Source: an uncultured delta proteobacterium (GTDB lineage: Bacteria > Myxococcota_A > Polyangia > Polyangiales > Polyangiaceae). Taken from it: a stretch of DNA of 64,000 bases. Made by a program: the position numbers and the translations under genes. Location: contig CAITIQ010000291.1 of assembly GCA_903892415.1 (NCBI GenBank), positions 124,001 through 188,000 of the forward strand, in the 5' to 3' direction. The notes below the pieces were generated by a model. That model saw only the letters and a list, made by a program, of their open reading frames with translations, was not told the origin of the DNA and ran no database searches. Positions 8,348 through 17,241 of the stretch are shown piece after piece (the stretch's first letter is position 1; every line of letters begins with the position of its first letter).

Positions 8348-9460
8348 ATGTCGCAAACACTCGGGTTCAACGAGTCGATACGTGAAGTCTCAGGGACGCC
8401 GCTCTCGGACTCCCTCGTGCCGGGGATGATGGTCTCCCCGCATTTGAGGTTGGTTCGACCGCTCGCGCATGGCGGAATGGGCTGCCTTTGGGTCGCAGAC
8501 CATTACGAACTTGGAACACCGGTGGTCGTCAAGTTCTTGCACCGGTCGCAATCAGCCACTGTTGCGGCCGCCCGCCTTCGACGTGAGGTTCGGGCGACGG
8601 CTCGCGTTCGCAGTGCCCACGTCGTTCAGGTGCTCTACCAAGACTCCTTTGATGGTTTGCCTTACATCGTAATGGAGCACTTGGAGGGCGAGACCCTCGA
8701 GACCTTCCTGTCGCGCCGTGGACGGCTACCGCTGGAAGAGACGATTCAGATCGTCGCCCAGATAGGCCGTGTTTTGATGCGGGCGCACGAAGCAGGGGTC
8801 ATCCACCAAGACATCAAACCAGACAATCTGTTCATGCTCGATACCGAGGCGGATCCCTTCGTCAAGATCATCGACTTCGGCATAGCGAGGTGTGACGGAG
8901 GCGAAGTCTGCCCCGTACCCCGTGGGGAGTTCGTCGGTACTCCACAGTATATGTGTCCCGAACAGCTCGCCGGTCTCGACTCGGGGCGGCAGATCGACCT
9001 TTGGGCACTAGCGGTCGTAGCTTACTTCTGTCTGACGGGCGCCGTTCCGTTCGAGGGCCAGGGCGTGCTGGCCGTTACCTGCGCCATTGCCCGCGGCGAC
9101 TTTACTCCGGCCAGTGCTCGCGCGACGGACCTCGATGGTCGTTTGGATGGGTGGTTCAGGCGCGCCTTTGCTCCTAGCCCGAGCGATCGATTCGAATCAG
9201 CCGGCGCTATGTTGTTATCGCTGGAGAAGTCTGCCTTGGGCCAAGAGGAGACTCCCCCGGAGGTTACTCGACCGGCAGTCGATGTCGGTACAACGACGGT
9301 CACCACACGCTCGCGGCTGCTGGCGCGCTCGCGAATGGTAGACCTCTCGGTCGCTATCTCGGTGTTGGCCATCGCGGCCATGGGTGGCTGCGCTGTTATC
9401 TTCCACCCCGAGTTTGTCGTGAACTCGGAGGCGACCATCGACTTCTCGTCGAAGCTGTAG
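8348..9460 (+). CDS. membrane-anchored Ser/Thr protein kinase (non-RD type)
   Basis: About 370 residues from the ATG at 8348; the longer open frame from 8210 has no support. The N-terminal Hanks kinase domain has a glycine loop in the form LAHGGMGCLW, the ATP-binding VVVKFL lysine, a catalytic loop HQDIKPDN, a DFG and a PQYMCPEQ activation-segment end. The catalytic loop has Gln where RD kinases have Arg, which often goes with activation that does not need loop phosphorylation. A single membrane helix near the C-terminus (around VDLSVAISVLAIAAMG) leaves a short external tail of about 20 residues. It heads a cluster with a second kinase and an FHA regulator, a possible phospho-relay partner. 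Confidence 0.88.
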   Translation: MSQTLGFNESIREVSGTPLSDSLVPGMMVSPHLRLVRPLAHGGMGCLWVADHYELGTPVVVKFLHRSQSATVAAARLRREVRATARVRSAHVVQVLYQDSFDGLPYIVMEHLEGETLETFLSRRGRLPLEETIQIVAQIGRVLMRAHEAGVIHQDIKPDNLFMLDTEADPFVKIIDFGIARCDGGEVCPVPRGEFVGTPQYMCPEQLAGLDSGRQIDLWALAVVAYFCLTGAVPFEGQGVLAVTCAIARGDFTPASARATDLDGRLDGWFRRAFAPSPSDRFESAGAMLLSLEKSALGQEETPPEVTRPAVDVGTTTVTTRSRLLARSRMVDLSVAISVLAIAAMGGCAVIFHPEFVVNSEATIDFSSKL

Positions 9461-9496
9461 GCCTCTCACACAAACGCAGAAAGCGCGGCCGCTTCT

Positions 9497-10858
9497 TCAG
9501 CGAGTCGCGCTCTCGATTGCGGAGATGAGCTGTTGGGCTGCGAAGGGCTTGAGCAACATGGCGTCTACACCCAGGTCGTGAAGGCTGCGCCAGTCTTCTG
9601 CACCACCGTTGCCGCTAACTACTACGATATGCGCCGATTGACCATGCGTGGTCCGTAGCGCTGAGGCTAGTTGGATGCCCGTCATGTCCGGCATTTGAAG
9701 GTCGAGCACAAATACGTCGAACCGGTGCTGCTCGGCTGCTGAGAGCGTCTCCTTGCCGTTTCTGGCTTGCTCGATTCGGCTGCCAGGGCAGAGCCCCACC
9801 GAGAGCACCGCGCAGGTGAGCATGCGCTGGTCGTCGTCGTCCTCCGCCACCAGCACTCGAAGCCCACGAGATGGCTTGTTGGCCAGGCGTGCCGCTGGCG
9901 CGATCGCTCGGTCGAGCGCCTGGGCGAAATCCAGGGGCGACGCATAGCGATTCTCCGGCTCCTTCTCCAAAGCCCGTAAGAGCACTCGGTCGATGGCCTT
10001 GCTCAGATCACGGCGTAAGCTGCTTGGGCGAGGTACCGGCGAATGGCGATGACAATCGAAAAGCTGCTGGGGCGTCTTGGCGTCGAATGGCACCTGCCCC
10101 ACGAGCAGCTCAAATGTCGTAATGCCTAATTGGTAGACATCGGTCCTGGCTGCCAAACTGGGCAACACCGGTCTCTGGGAAACTTGCTCCGGCGCCATGT
10201 AGCGCGGAGTCCCAGCGGCGTTACCGAAGGCCCTGAAGCCGGTGACGACCCGGGAGAGCCCCAAGTCGGTTACGACGACGCGGCCATGTGCATCAATCAG
10301 TACATTGGCGGGCTTTACATCGTGGTGAACGAGGCCAGCGTCATGGATGGCGGACAGCCCGGCCGCGATGGCGCGTACCAAGTTCGCGACGTCCACAACT
10401 GCGGGACTTGGATGTCTACGAATCCAGTCCGCGAGCGTCGTCCCGTCGACAAACTCCATGACAAAGAACGGCCAGCCCTCATGGATCCCGTAGGAGAATA
10501 TCTGCGCGACGTTCTCGTGGCGCACCCTCGCCATGTTGCGGGCCTCCACCACAAAACGAGCGCGCCAACTTGGGTCGGAGACCAGGTTGGTGCCGAGAAA
10601 CTTGATCGCAACTTCTCGGTCTAGCGAGACGTCTTGCGCCAGCATGACTAGCGCCATACCGCCGCGGCCAAGCAATCGCCGTAGCCTAAATTTTTCATCG
10701 ATCAGTTGTCCCCGACCGAGCTGTGGTGACCACTGACTCGCTCGTTGATTACGATCGGTCGGGAGGGTGGGGGTCGCACGGTCCGAGGTCCCATCGACGG
10801 GCACACTGGTGTCAGCGTGCACGTCGAGGTTTGCCGGCTGGCGGATCAAAACGCACAT
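9497..10858 (-). CDS. Ser/Thr protein kinase fused to a response-regulator receiver domain
   Basis: About 453 residues from the ATG at 10858. A kinase domain begins near 57: loop LGRGGMALVM, lysine AIKFL near 86, catalytic loop HHDVKPAN near 178, DLG near 198 (not DFG), and PRYMAPEQ. After a short linker a receiver domain follows: acidic pocket AEDDDD, phospho-acceptor Asp in FVLDLQMPD near 386, and the conserved Lys in MLLKPFA. There is no membrane helix, so it should be cytoplasmic. The fusion would join Hanks-type Ser/Thr signalling to two-component input from an unknown histidine kinase. A GTG at 10909 is an alternative start that would overlap the preceding NHL gene; the ATG lies 25 nt after that gene's stop. 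Confidence 0.85.
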   Translation of the reverse strand: MCVLIRQPANLDVHADTSVPVDGTSDRATPTLPTDRNQRASQWSPQLGRGQLIDEKFRLRRLLGRGGMALVMLAQDVSLDREVAIKFLGTNLVSDPSWRARFVVEARNMARVRHENVAQIFSYGIHEGWPFFVMEFVDGTTLADWIRRHPSPAVVDVANLVRAIAAGLSAIHDAGLVHHDVKPANVLIDAHGRVVVTDLGLSRVVTGFRAFGNAAGTPRYMAPEQVSQRPVLPSLAARTDVYQLGITTFELLVGQVPFDAKTPQQLFDCHRHSPVPRPSSLRRDLSKAIDRVLLRALEKEPENRYASPLDFAQALDRAIAPAARLANKPSRGLRVLVAEDDDDQRMLTCAVLSVGLCPGSRIEQARNGKETLSAAEQHRFDVFVLDLQMPDMTGIQLASALRTTHGQSAHIVVVSGNGGAEDWRSLHDLGVDAMLLKPFAAQQLISAIESATR

Positions 10859-10883
10859 CCCTTCATGGTCTCGGCCCTTGCAG

Positions 10884-12095
10884 CTAAGGAAGAGTAATCT
10901 TGCGAACACGATGAAAGGGCGCGACTTCGCCGCTGGTTCCGTCAGCTAAGTAGATAACGCCGTCATTGACCGCGATGCCTTCTTGTCCGGAGAATTTGGC
11001 GGTCTTGCCGTCGCCGTTCTTGAACCCAGCCGACCCGTCGCCTGCCACCGTCTCAACAACGCCCAGGGCGCTAATCCTACGGATGCGATGATTCCCGACG
11101 TCTGAAACATAGAGGTTGCCTGCTGAGTCGAGCGCCAAGGCTTGCGGCATATTGAATCGTGACTTGGCCACCGGTCCGTCGATCAATCCTGCTGCCCCGT
11201 CCCCTGCGAAGGTGGTGACGTCTCCCGTGCTGCTTACGCGACGAAGACGATGGTTGAGTTGATCCGCAATGATCAGGTCGCCATTCGGGAGTCTCACGAG
11301 CCCATAGGGACGATTGAAGCGCGCTTGCTCCAACGTGCCATCGGCGAATCCGGGGCAACCGCGCTTACCTGAGTAATCGCTGAAGGTCTGGCTCTCGATA
11401 TCGAAGCTCCGCAGGTCGTGCCCTTCCACGTCGGTAACCGCCAATACCGCTCCGTCCATCGCTACGAGTCCGCGAGGTCGACCAGCTTTGAGCGCAAGCG
11501 CAGTGGGAGGTTCGTCCCCACCGTTTAGCCGCCAAAGAACCCCGCCGGCGGGTCCAGCGTTAACCCCCTTCTCATCGTAGTCGGTACCTACATAAATCTC
11601 AGCCAAAGGACCAAGCGCGAGGGCGAAGGGCCTGGCGAATCCTGTCGCTTGCGTAAGAGTTTGCACCATTCCAGCTGCCGTGACCGAACGGATGCGGCCG
11701 TTGTCAAAGTCTGAAACGACGAGACTTCCGTTGGCGTTCAGCAGCACGCTCGTTGGGTTGTTGAAGTGGGCGGCGGGGCCCGCCCCATCCTGCGCCCCTG
11801 CGACCTCGGAACCAGCGAGCGTTTCAACGCTCACCCCGGAGAGTGCAATGACCACGTCCGCTGAAGCCGGCCCAGCCATGGGATCCCCGTTGCAATCACC
11901 GCCCGCGAAGCCGGAACCACCGGTTCCGTTCGAGCCGCCGCTATCGGGCCCACCAGCTGAGTTAGTCCCACCGGCGCCGCCACCACCACTTTCGCCGGTG
12001 GTACCAGCTGCTCCTCCGCCAAGAGAGCTCTCCGCAGTATTGCTGCAGGCAACGCCAATTGAGACCATGATCGAGAAACTGAGTGCACTCTTCAT
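10884..12095 (-). CDS. NHL-repeat lipoprotein with Gly-rich linker
   Basis: A 403-residue protein with a signal peptide and lipobox SIGVAC (Cys17). A linker of about 50 residues, almost only Gly, Ser, Thr and Ala, follows, then an NHL-type beta-propeller. Repeated blades of the form FNxPxxLxxxxxGxLxVxDxxNxRIR are visible, for example FNMPQALALDSAGNLYVSD and the NHRIRRISALG segment. NHL propellers typically bind proteins or ligands and are not usually enzymes. It is predicted to be lipid-anchored at the cell envelope. It precedes the kinase-receiver gene on the same strand by 25 nt, so the two may be co-transcribed. A sigma54-like element lies 12 nt before its ATG. Confidence 0.82.
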   Translation of the reverse strand: MKSALSFSIMVSIGVACSNTAESSLGGGAAGTTGESGGGGAGGTNSAGGPDSGGSNGTGGSGFAGGDCNGDPMAGPASADVVIALSGVSVETLAGSEVAGAQDGAGPAAHFNNPTSVLLNANGSLVVSDFDNGRIRSVTAAGMVQTLTQATGFARPFALALGPLAEIYVGTDYDEKGVNAGPAGGVLWRLNGGDEPPTALALKAGRPRGLVAMDGAVLAVTDVEGHDLRSFDIESQTFSDYSGKRGCPGFADGTLEQARFNRPYGLVRLPNGDLIIADQLNHRLRRVSSTGDVTTFAGDGAAGLIDGPVAKSRFNMPQALALDSAGNLYVSDVGNHRIRRISALGVVETVAGDGSAGFKNGDGKTAKFSGQEGIAVNDGVIYLADGTSGEVAPFHRVRKITLP

Positions 12096-12106
12096 GACCT
12101 CTGGTC

Positions 12107-12122
12107 AGCAAGGCGCGGGCCG
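12107..12122 (-). promoter_or_regulatory. sigma54-like -24/-12 element before the NHL lipoprotein gene
   Basis: On the minus strand the 16-mer reads CGGCCCGCGCCTTGCT, with GG-N10-GC spacing and 10 of 12 defined consensus bases. Exactly 12 nt separate the GC from the ATG at 12095. An AGAGG that could act as a ribosome-binding site lies within those 12 nt, which argues partly against a leaderless mRNA. Confidence 0.4.
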
Positions 12123-12267
12123 CTGCCGCTTTGGGCGCGAAAACCACTCAGTCTTGGGTCGGTCTGGCACCCGTGTTCCGTGAAACTACGGCAGGCGGGC
12201 GCAGAGTAGATGGGGGCACAAAGCGACACTGAGACGTACGCGCCCAGGAGGAGCAACAGCGTCAACG

Positions 12268-13680
12268 GTGGTTGCTTATCCAGCCCCTAGGGTCATTGTG
12301 CAGAGCGCTCTCGAGACCCCAAACGCTATGCCTACCCAAAGACCGCCGCTTGCGACACGCCCTGACGTAGCGGAAGCGGCCAGCGTTCCCTGCCTCGAGC
12401 TGTTGGTCGAGACAATGGATGGTAACGAGGTTCCATCTCAGTCGTTCACCTCGGGTGAGCTATTTCGTATTGGCGCGCATCGCTCGAACGACTTGGTGCT
12501 GGAAGATCCTTTGGTTTCACAGTTTCACTGTCGGCTGCGAGTAGCTCAGCACGCTTGGGAGATTGAGGACTTGGGATCGCTGAACGGTACGCGCGTCAAT
12601 GGCGTGCGGGTGCGAGAGGCGTACTTGCCGTTACCGTCCTGCCGCTTGCGGGTGGGCAACTCCGCGGTACGAGTGAGCGTGGTTGGTGCGCAAGAACAGA
12701 AGGAGCCACCAGCTACAGCGCACTTTGGAAGTATGCGCGGACGCTCTTTGGTCATGCGTCGGCTATTCGCCTTGCTGGAGAAGATCGCCGAAAGTGACGC
12801 CAACGTTCTCATCCAAGGGGAGAGCGGAACCGGTAAAGAGCTTGTCGCCACAGAGCTCTATCAGCGTGGTCTTCGTCGCGACGGGAAGCTCGTCATTGTC
12901 GATGGTGGTGCGCTTGCTCCGGGCGTCGTGGAGAGCGAACTCTTTGGTCATGCAAGGGGGGCCTTCACGGGTGCTGACAGCGAGCGAGTCGGAGCCTTCG
13001 AGGCCGCCAACGAGGGTACCATCTTCTTCGACGAGATAGGCGAGTTGCCGCTCGACCTGCAGCCAAAGCTGCTAAGGGCATTGGAGTCGCGCATGATTCG
13101 ACGGGTTGGCGAGACCAAGATGCGCAAAGTGGATGTCCGCGTGATCGCCGCAACCAATCGCTCGCTCGAGGTCGAGGTCAATCACCGTCGCTTTCGCGAG
13201 GACCTGTTCTTTCGCTTGTCGGTCGTGACGGTGGAAGTCCCGCCCTTGCGTGAGCACCTCGATGACATTCCAGACTTGGTCGAGACCTTCGTCGGCCTGA
13301 GCGGAGCCAAGGGGGCATCCGCATTGTTCACAACGGCGGTTCTGGCTGACCTAGCGAGCCACCAATGGCCAGGGAACGTACGCGAACTCAAGAACTACGT
13401 TGAACGGGCCATCGTCCTGCGCAGCGCAACGCCCGCCAAGGCAACCAGTCGCCGCGTAACTCAGCCAAGTATGGCCCTTGGGGTGGATCTCGACGTTCCG
13501 TTCCGCAACGCGAAGGAGGTTGCGGTCGAGGTGTTCGACAAGTCCTACCTGACAGCCCTGCTCGACTGGTCCGGCGGAAATGTGAGCCAAGCCGCTCGCC
13601 GGGCGGGCATGGACCGCATTCACCTGCACCGGCTGATTCAGCGTTATGGGTTGACGACGAAGCCCCGAATATCGCTGTAG
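12268..13680 (+). CDS. FHA-domain sigma54 enhancer-binding transcription activator
   Basis: A 470-residue regulator. An FHA domain spans about 66-135 (FRIGAHRSNDLVL, the QFHCRL strand, GSLNGTRVNG), which binds phosphothreonine peptides. The sigma54 AAA+ core follows: Walker A GESGTGKE at 184-191, the sigma54-contact loop GAFTGA at 231-236, and FFDEIGELP. A Fis-type helix-turn-helix ends the protein (GGNVSQAARRAGMDRIHLHR). FHA-type activators are common in myxobacteria, where a Ser/Thr kinase signal replaces the receiver-phosphorylation switch; two such kinases lie within 4 kb. Start choice is uncertain: GTG 12268 has AGGAGGAG 14 nt upstream, and ATG 12328 lacks one. The beta-helix lipoprotein downstream is a plausible target. 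Confidence 0.9.
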   Translation: MVAYPAPRVIVQSALETPNAMPTQRPPLATRPDVAEAASVPCLELLVETMDGNEVPSQSFTSGELFRIGAHRSNDLVLEDPLVSQFHCRLRVAQHAWEIEDLGSLNGTRVNGVRVREAYLPLPSCRLRVGNSAVRVSVVGAQEQKEPPATAHFGSMRGRSLVMRRLFALLEKIAESDANVLIQGESGTGKELVATELYQRGLRRDGKLVIVDGGALAPGVVESELFGHARGAFTGADSERVGAFEAANEGTIFFDEIGELPLDLQPKLLRALESRMIRRVGETKMRKVDVRVIAATNRSLEVEVNHRRFREDLFFRLSVVTVEVPPLREHLDDIPDLVETFVGLSGAKGASALFTTAVLADLASHQWPGNVRELKNYVERAIVLRSATPAKATSRRVTQPSMALGVDLDVPFRNAKEVAVEVFDKSYLTALLDWSGGNVSQAARRAGMDRIHLHRLIQRYGLTTKPRISL

Positions 13681-13681
13681 T

Positions 13682-13720
13682 ACGGGGTCCCTGTAGGTTT
13701 TTGGAGCCTGCGGACCCCGT
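13682..13720 (+). terminator. hairpin after the FHA regulator gene
   Basis: ACGGGGTCC at 13682-13690 pairs perfectly with GGACCCCGT at 13712-13720, directly after the stop codon. There is no T-run, so it is only a candidate terminator or 3'-end stabiliser. Confidence 0.4.
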
Positions 13721-13796
13721 TGCTTCGTGGCCTCGAGTGATGCATCCAAGCAACAGATCGTGGTAGATGATGCCCGTATTTGCGGGCAATTGATTG

Positions 13797-13812
13797 CGGT
13801 CCCTCGCTTGCT
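13797..13812 (+). promoter_or_regulatory. possible sigma54 promoter of the beta-helix lipoprotein gene
   Basis: CGGTCCCTCGCTTGCT keeps the invariant GG-N10-GC spacing and a full TTGCT -12 block but matches the -24 side poorly (8 of 12). Transcription would start near 13823, 25 nt before the ATG. It lies directly downstream of a sigma54 activator gene. Confidence 0.35.
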
Positions 13813-13847
13813 AAGGCTCTGCCGAACTACGAAAGGTAGGTCCAGGG

Positions 13848-15602
13848 ATGAAGCGATTAGATAATAGTATAGTGGCTTGTTGTATGGTGTTGAGTGGGCT
13901 CTCGTGCGCGCCGCAGGAGAGTGCCGGCGTCGACGACGAGGGCGGTGAGGCCCAAGACGGCGGTTCAGTACAGCAGGGTGGGGATAATGCATTAGGGGGT
14001 GGCGGAATGAATGCCGGTGGAAGGCCTCCGGTGGGTGGTGGCGCCGATCAGGGAGGTTCACCGTCAACGGGAGGCTCTGGCGCGGGCGGCGATGCTGGTG
14101 GCAACACCGGTGGCAACACCGGGGGTGGTAGTGAAGGTGGTGGCCAATCAGGCTATGTCGCCTTCGACTGCACTCATGTAGGCTCGGGTATCGATTACCA
14201 AGTAGGGCCCGGTAAAGCCTATGAGAACATCGGCGACGTCCCGATGGAGTCCCTCGGAGCGGGCGACACCATGCGGATCTTCTGGCGGCCCGAGCATTAT
14301 CGCGAGAAGCTGATGATTGGTGGCCAGGGTACCTTGGAGCAACCCGTTCGCGTCTGCGGGGTTGCGGGGCCACAAGGGCAGCTGCCCATCATCGATGGAG
14401 AGAATGCAACCACGCGACCAACGCTGCAATTCCCCTACGACGGTCACCAGCGTAGAGGTCTCATCATTGTTGGGTACCCCCACGACAAGCCTTATGCGTA
14501 TCAGCCAGCGCACATCGTGATTGAGAGTTTGGAGGTTATCAACGCCTCGCCGCCGCTTACTTTTACTGACAAAAACGGCGCTCAGCAGGTATACGCCGAT
14601 GTTGCGGCTGGCATCTTCGTTCAGCGGGCAGACGACGTCACCCTCAGAGGTACCGTGGTGCATGCCAATGACAACGGGGTTTTCATAGGCACGGCTGGCG
14701 ATGTGGAGTTGACCAAGCGAGTTCTCTTAGAGGGAAATTACATCTACGGGAATGGGGCAATAGCCAACTACTACCACCACAACGTCTACAACGAGGCAAG
14801 CGGGGTGGTGTACCAGTATAATCGCTTTGGTGAGCCTCGGGCTGGTGTGGGGGGAGAGGTGCTCGGTTCCAATATCAAGGAACGTTCAGCGGGGGTGGTG
14901 ATGCGCTATAACTATATCGAGGATGGTGCGCATATCATCGACCTCGTTGATGCGCAGGAGGCGGCCGATTCAACGCTTTCGCTGCCGAGTTTTCACGAGA
15001 GCCACATCTACGGTAATGTGATCGTTCGCAACGGCGCGGGGAAGGGCTCAATGATTCACTACGGCGGTGACAGTTACGTTTTTGACCACTACCGTAAGGG
15101 TACGCTCCACTTCTATGAGAACACCGTGGTAGTGAACAATGGTGGTGCAGCGGATTATCAAGCCCCCGCCGTATTTGAGTTATCCACCAATGATGAGCGG
15201 CTCGAGGCAATAAACAACGTGTTCTACAGTTCCGCATTGCCGAGCTTGCTCACGCCTGTTTGCCTTCTAGGAAAGCGGGATGGCGTGGTCTCGGGGGTCG
15301 CGGACTTCACGAGCAACTGGGTTACGACGGGTTGGTCGCCGTTCAGTCAAACCCCCGGCAACCCGGATATCGTGGTAGCGCAGCTTAGCGGACTTGCTGG
15401 CTCACTGAACGGGACGACGCCGGGCTTTCTGAACCCAGACTCGGGAGACTTCACTCTCCAGGCCGGTGCCCCAATTGTAGCCGCTGGAGTGACTTTGCCA
15501 GTGGGGTTGCCGCCGGTCACTTCCCAATACGTAGTTCATCAGTCGGGCAAACCTCGTCCGGCCGAGAGTCAGCCAACCTTGGGGGCGATGGGCGCGCCTT
15601 AG
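13848..15602 (+). CDS. lipoprotein with right-handed parallel beta-helix domain
   Basis: A 584-residue protein with lipobox LSGLSC (Cys20), then an exceptionally Gly-rich linker of about 80 residues (for example GGNTGGNTGGGSEGGG). The large C-terminal part has repeating short strands with Asn/Gly turns, such as LEGNYIYGNG, VVMRYNYIEDGAHI and HIYGNVIVRNGAG, typical of pectate-lyase-like parallel beta-helices. Such folds are found in polysaccharide lyases, hydrolases and adhesins; I cannot point to a catalytic set, so the activity is open. Predicted location is the cell surface or periplasm, anchored by lipid. It follows the FHA regulator gene by 167 nt, a gap that contains a hairpin and a sigma54-like element. 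Confidence 0.8.
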   Translation: MKRLDNSIVACCMVLSGLSCAPQESAGVDDEGGEAQDGGSVQQGGDNALGGGGMNAGGRPPVGGGADQGGSPSTGGSGAGGDAGGNTGGNTGGGSEGGGQSGYVAFDCTHVGSGIDYQVGPGKAYENIGDVPMESLGAGDTMRIFWRPEHYREKLMIGGQGTLEQPVRVCGVAGPQGQLPIIDGENATTRPTLQFPYDGHQRRGLIIVGYPHDKPYAYQPAHIVIESLEVINASPPLTFTDKNGAQQVYADVAAGIFVQRADDVTLRGTVVHANDNGVFIGTAGDVELTKRVLLEGNYIYGNGAIANYYHHNVYNEASGVVYQYNRFGEPRAGVGGEVLGSNIKERSAGVVMRYNYIEDGAHIIDLVDAQEAADSTLSLPSFHESHIYGNVIVRNGAGKGSMIHYGGDSYVFDHYRKGTLHFYENTVVVNNGGAADYQAPAVFELSTNDERLEAINNVFYSSALPSLLTPVCLLGKRDGVVSGVADFTSNWVTTGWSPFSQTPGNPDIVVAQLSGLAGSLNGTTPGFLNPDSGDFTLQAGAPIVAAGVTLPVGLPPVTSQYVVHQSGKPRPAESQPTLGAMGAP

Positions 15603-15615
15603 GACCTGGGGCGAG

Positions 15616-16572
15616 CTATCTGACCTCGAAGCGGTCGGATATCTCGCTCAAGCGAACGAACGAGATATCACGCTTACGCAAGGTCGGCAGTGCCTCGCGT
15701 AGACCTTCAAAAGCAAAGCGGTTGGGGCGATGTCCGTGCAGGATGACAATCGCTCCGGGATTGGCAGTGGCCAGCGCCCGCTCGACTCCGGCCTGATCGA
15801 AGCCGGCTCCGCCATCCCCAGCTACGCTGAAGCCCATTGGGACTTCCCCCAATAGCTGAACCGCCTCCGCACAAACGTCGTCGAAGTGGGCCGTGCCAGA
15901 ACGGTAGAACCGTGGCCTGCTCCCCGTCATGCCTTCAAGTAGGTTCGCGTTATCGTCGATCTCTGCGATAGCCTCCGCCAGACTGCGCGTCCCCGCGATA
16001 CCAAAGGCCGAGCGGCCGTTTACGGTACAGGGCTTATGGCGGGAACCGTGATTGGCTATCTCAAGTAGCGGCTGCTGGGTGAGCCAGCGGAGCTCGGTGG
16101 TGTGGTGACGCGCCCATAGCCCGGTAACGAATACGGTGGCCGGGATCTTTTCAGCCGCGATGAGGTCGAAAAGGGCATCGTCGTAGCTCCGTTCATCTTT
16201 GCCGTCACACAGGTCAATGGTGAGCGCTAGCTCGCGAGCGCGCGGCGTGAATCGAGAGATCACCCCGGGCGCATCCGCACCGAAGCTGCGAGGGCGTCGC
16301 CCCGCAAGCTGGTCTGCCACCCCTTGCGGCGAGCCATCCTTGCTGGGCCGCGGTGCGCTGGCGGGTGCTGACGCTTGCCCCGAGGCAGAAGGCGTTAGCA
16401 CCTTATCTGCGGAAGCGGATTGGACGACTCCACTGACAGCCGCTGGCTTCGGCGCTGAGGTGCCCTCTGGGGTCGTAAGCCCTGGGTCAGGCCGACAAGC
16501 CAGCAGCGTGAGCGCCAGGGTGAGTCCCTTGACGAGTCGTGGGGTACGAGTGCAGCTTGGCGGCATGGGCAT
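15616..16572 (-). CDS. polysaccharide deacetylase (NodB-type) lipoprotein
   Basis: About 318 residues from the ATG at 16572; alternatives are ATG 16566 and an upstream start at 16608. The N-terminus has a hydrophobic signal ending in the lipobox LTLLAC (Cys26), then a Ser/Pro/Ala linker. The NodB domain shows motif 1 TIDLCDG (Asp for catalysis and metal), motif 2 NHGSRHKPC with the H-x3-H metal ligands, motif 3 RFYRSGTAHFDD, and a late ILHGHRPNR carrying the last histidine. Family members remove N- or O-acetyl groups from peptidoglycan, chitin or xylan. Substrate is unknown. It is divergent from the Tag gene, and the two 5' ends overlap. Confidence 0.85.
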   Translation of the reverse strand: MPMPPSCTRTPRLVKGLTLALTLLACRPDPGLTTPEGTSAPKPAAVSGVVQSASADKVLTPSASGQASAPASAPRPSKDGSPQGVADQLAGRRPRSFGADAPGVISRFTPRARELALTIDLCDGKDERSYDDALFDLIAAEKIPATVFVTGLWARHHTTELRWLTQQPLLEIANHGSRHKPCTVNGRSAFGIAGTRSLAEAIAEIDDNANLLEGMTGSRPRFYRSGTAHFDDVCAEAVQLLGEVPMGFSVAGDGGAGFDQAGVERALATANPGAIVILHGHRPNRFAFEGLREALPTLRKRDISFVRLSEISDRFEVR

Positions 16573-17173
16573 CGAGCGAGGTGGTTGCACATGGCCTGGA
16601 ACGGACACGCTCTATTGTCAGTATCACGATACTGAGTGGGGCGTCCCTGAGTATGACGACCGCGCACTGTTCGAGAAGCTGGTGCTCGACGGGTTTCAGG
16701 CCGGCCTCTCGTGGATAACGATACTGCGTAAACGCGCTGCCTTTCGTGCGGCGTTCGACGGTTTCGAGCCGGAAGTGATTGCCCGGTACAACCCAAAGAA
16801 AGTCGAGCAGTTGCTTGGGAATGCGGAGATTGTTCGTTCTCGCCTCAAGGTAGAAGGCGCAATCAAGAATGCACGCAGCTATCTCGCTATCATGGAGGGT
16901 GGCCCAGGGAGCTTTGCCAGCTACCTTTGGGGCTATGTTGATGGCAAGCCGGTGCAGAATCGCTTCCGTACGATGAAGGAGGTGCCCGCCCAAACGGCGA
17001 TGAGCCTGGCCTTGTCGAAGGACCTGAAGAAGCGCGGCTTCACGTTTTGTGGGCCCGTGATTGTGTACGCCTTTGCACAGGCGGTCGGTATGGTGAACGA
17101 TCATATGGTTGATTGCCAGCGGCACTCGGAGTGCGCCAAGCTTGGTCGCGCCCGCCCCGCGGTTCCCCGCTGA
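16565..17173 (+). CDS. tag: DNA-3-methyladenine glycosylase I
   Basis: About 202 residues from the ATG at 16565; the longer open frame upstream is the antisense of the deacetylase. It removes 3-methyladenine from DNA in base-excision repair. Zinc ligands typical of Tag are visible: the early CTWP cysteine with the following YHDTEWG histidine, and the late HMVDC pair. The segment DGFQAGLSWITILRKRAAFRAAF is the conserved lesion-recognition region. Length fits the family (about 190). The ATG lies in the same CATG as a possible deacetylase start on the other strand. The following MoxR gene starts 69 nt after its stop. Confidence 0.93.
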   Translation: MGIERGGCTWPGTDTLYCQYHDTEWGVPEYDDRALFEKLVLDGFQAGLSWITILRKRAAFRAAFDGFEPEVIARYNPKKVEQLLGNAEIVRSRLKVEGAIKNARSYLAIMEGGPGSFASYLWGYVDGKPVQNRFRTMKEVPAQTAMSLALSKDLKKRGFTFCGPVIVYAFAQAVGMVNDHMVDCQRHSECAKLGRARPAVPR

Positions 17174-17241
17174 GCGCTGCCCGCAGCCTTTGGGCGTGTG
17201 AAGCGGGAAAACTGCTGGCGGATGTACTAGGCTTCAGGCCC

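Noticed and set aside
12165..12180. Sigma54 promoter of the FHA activator (TGGCACCCGTGTTCCG)
   Set aside because: The -24 block is perfect, but the nearly invariant G of the -12 GC is replaced by C and it lies about 90 nt before the start, so it is too weak to list.
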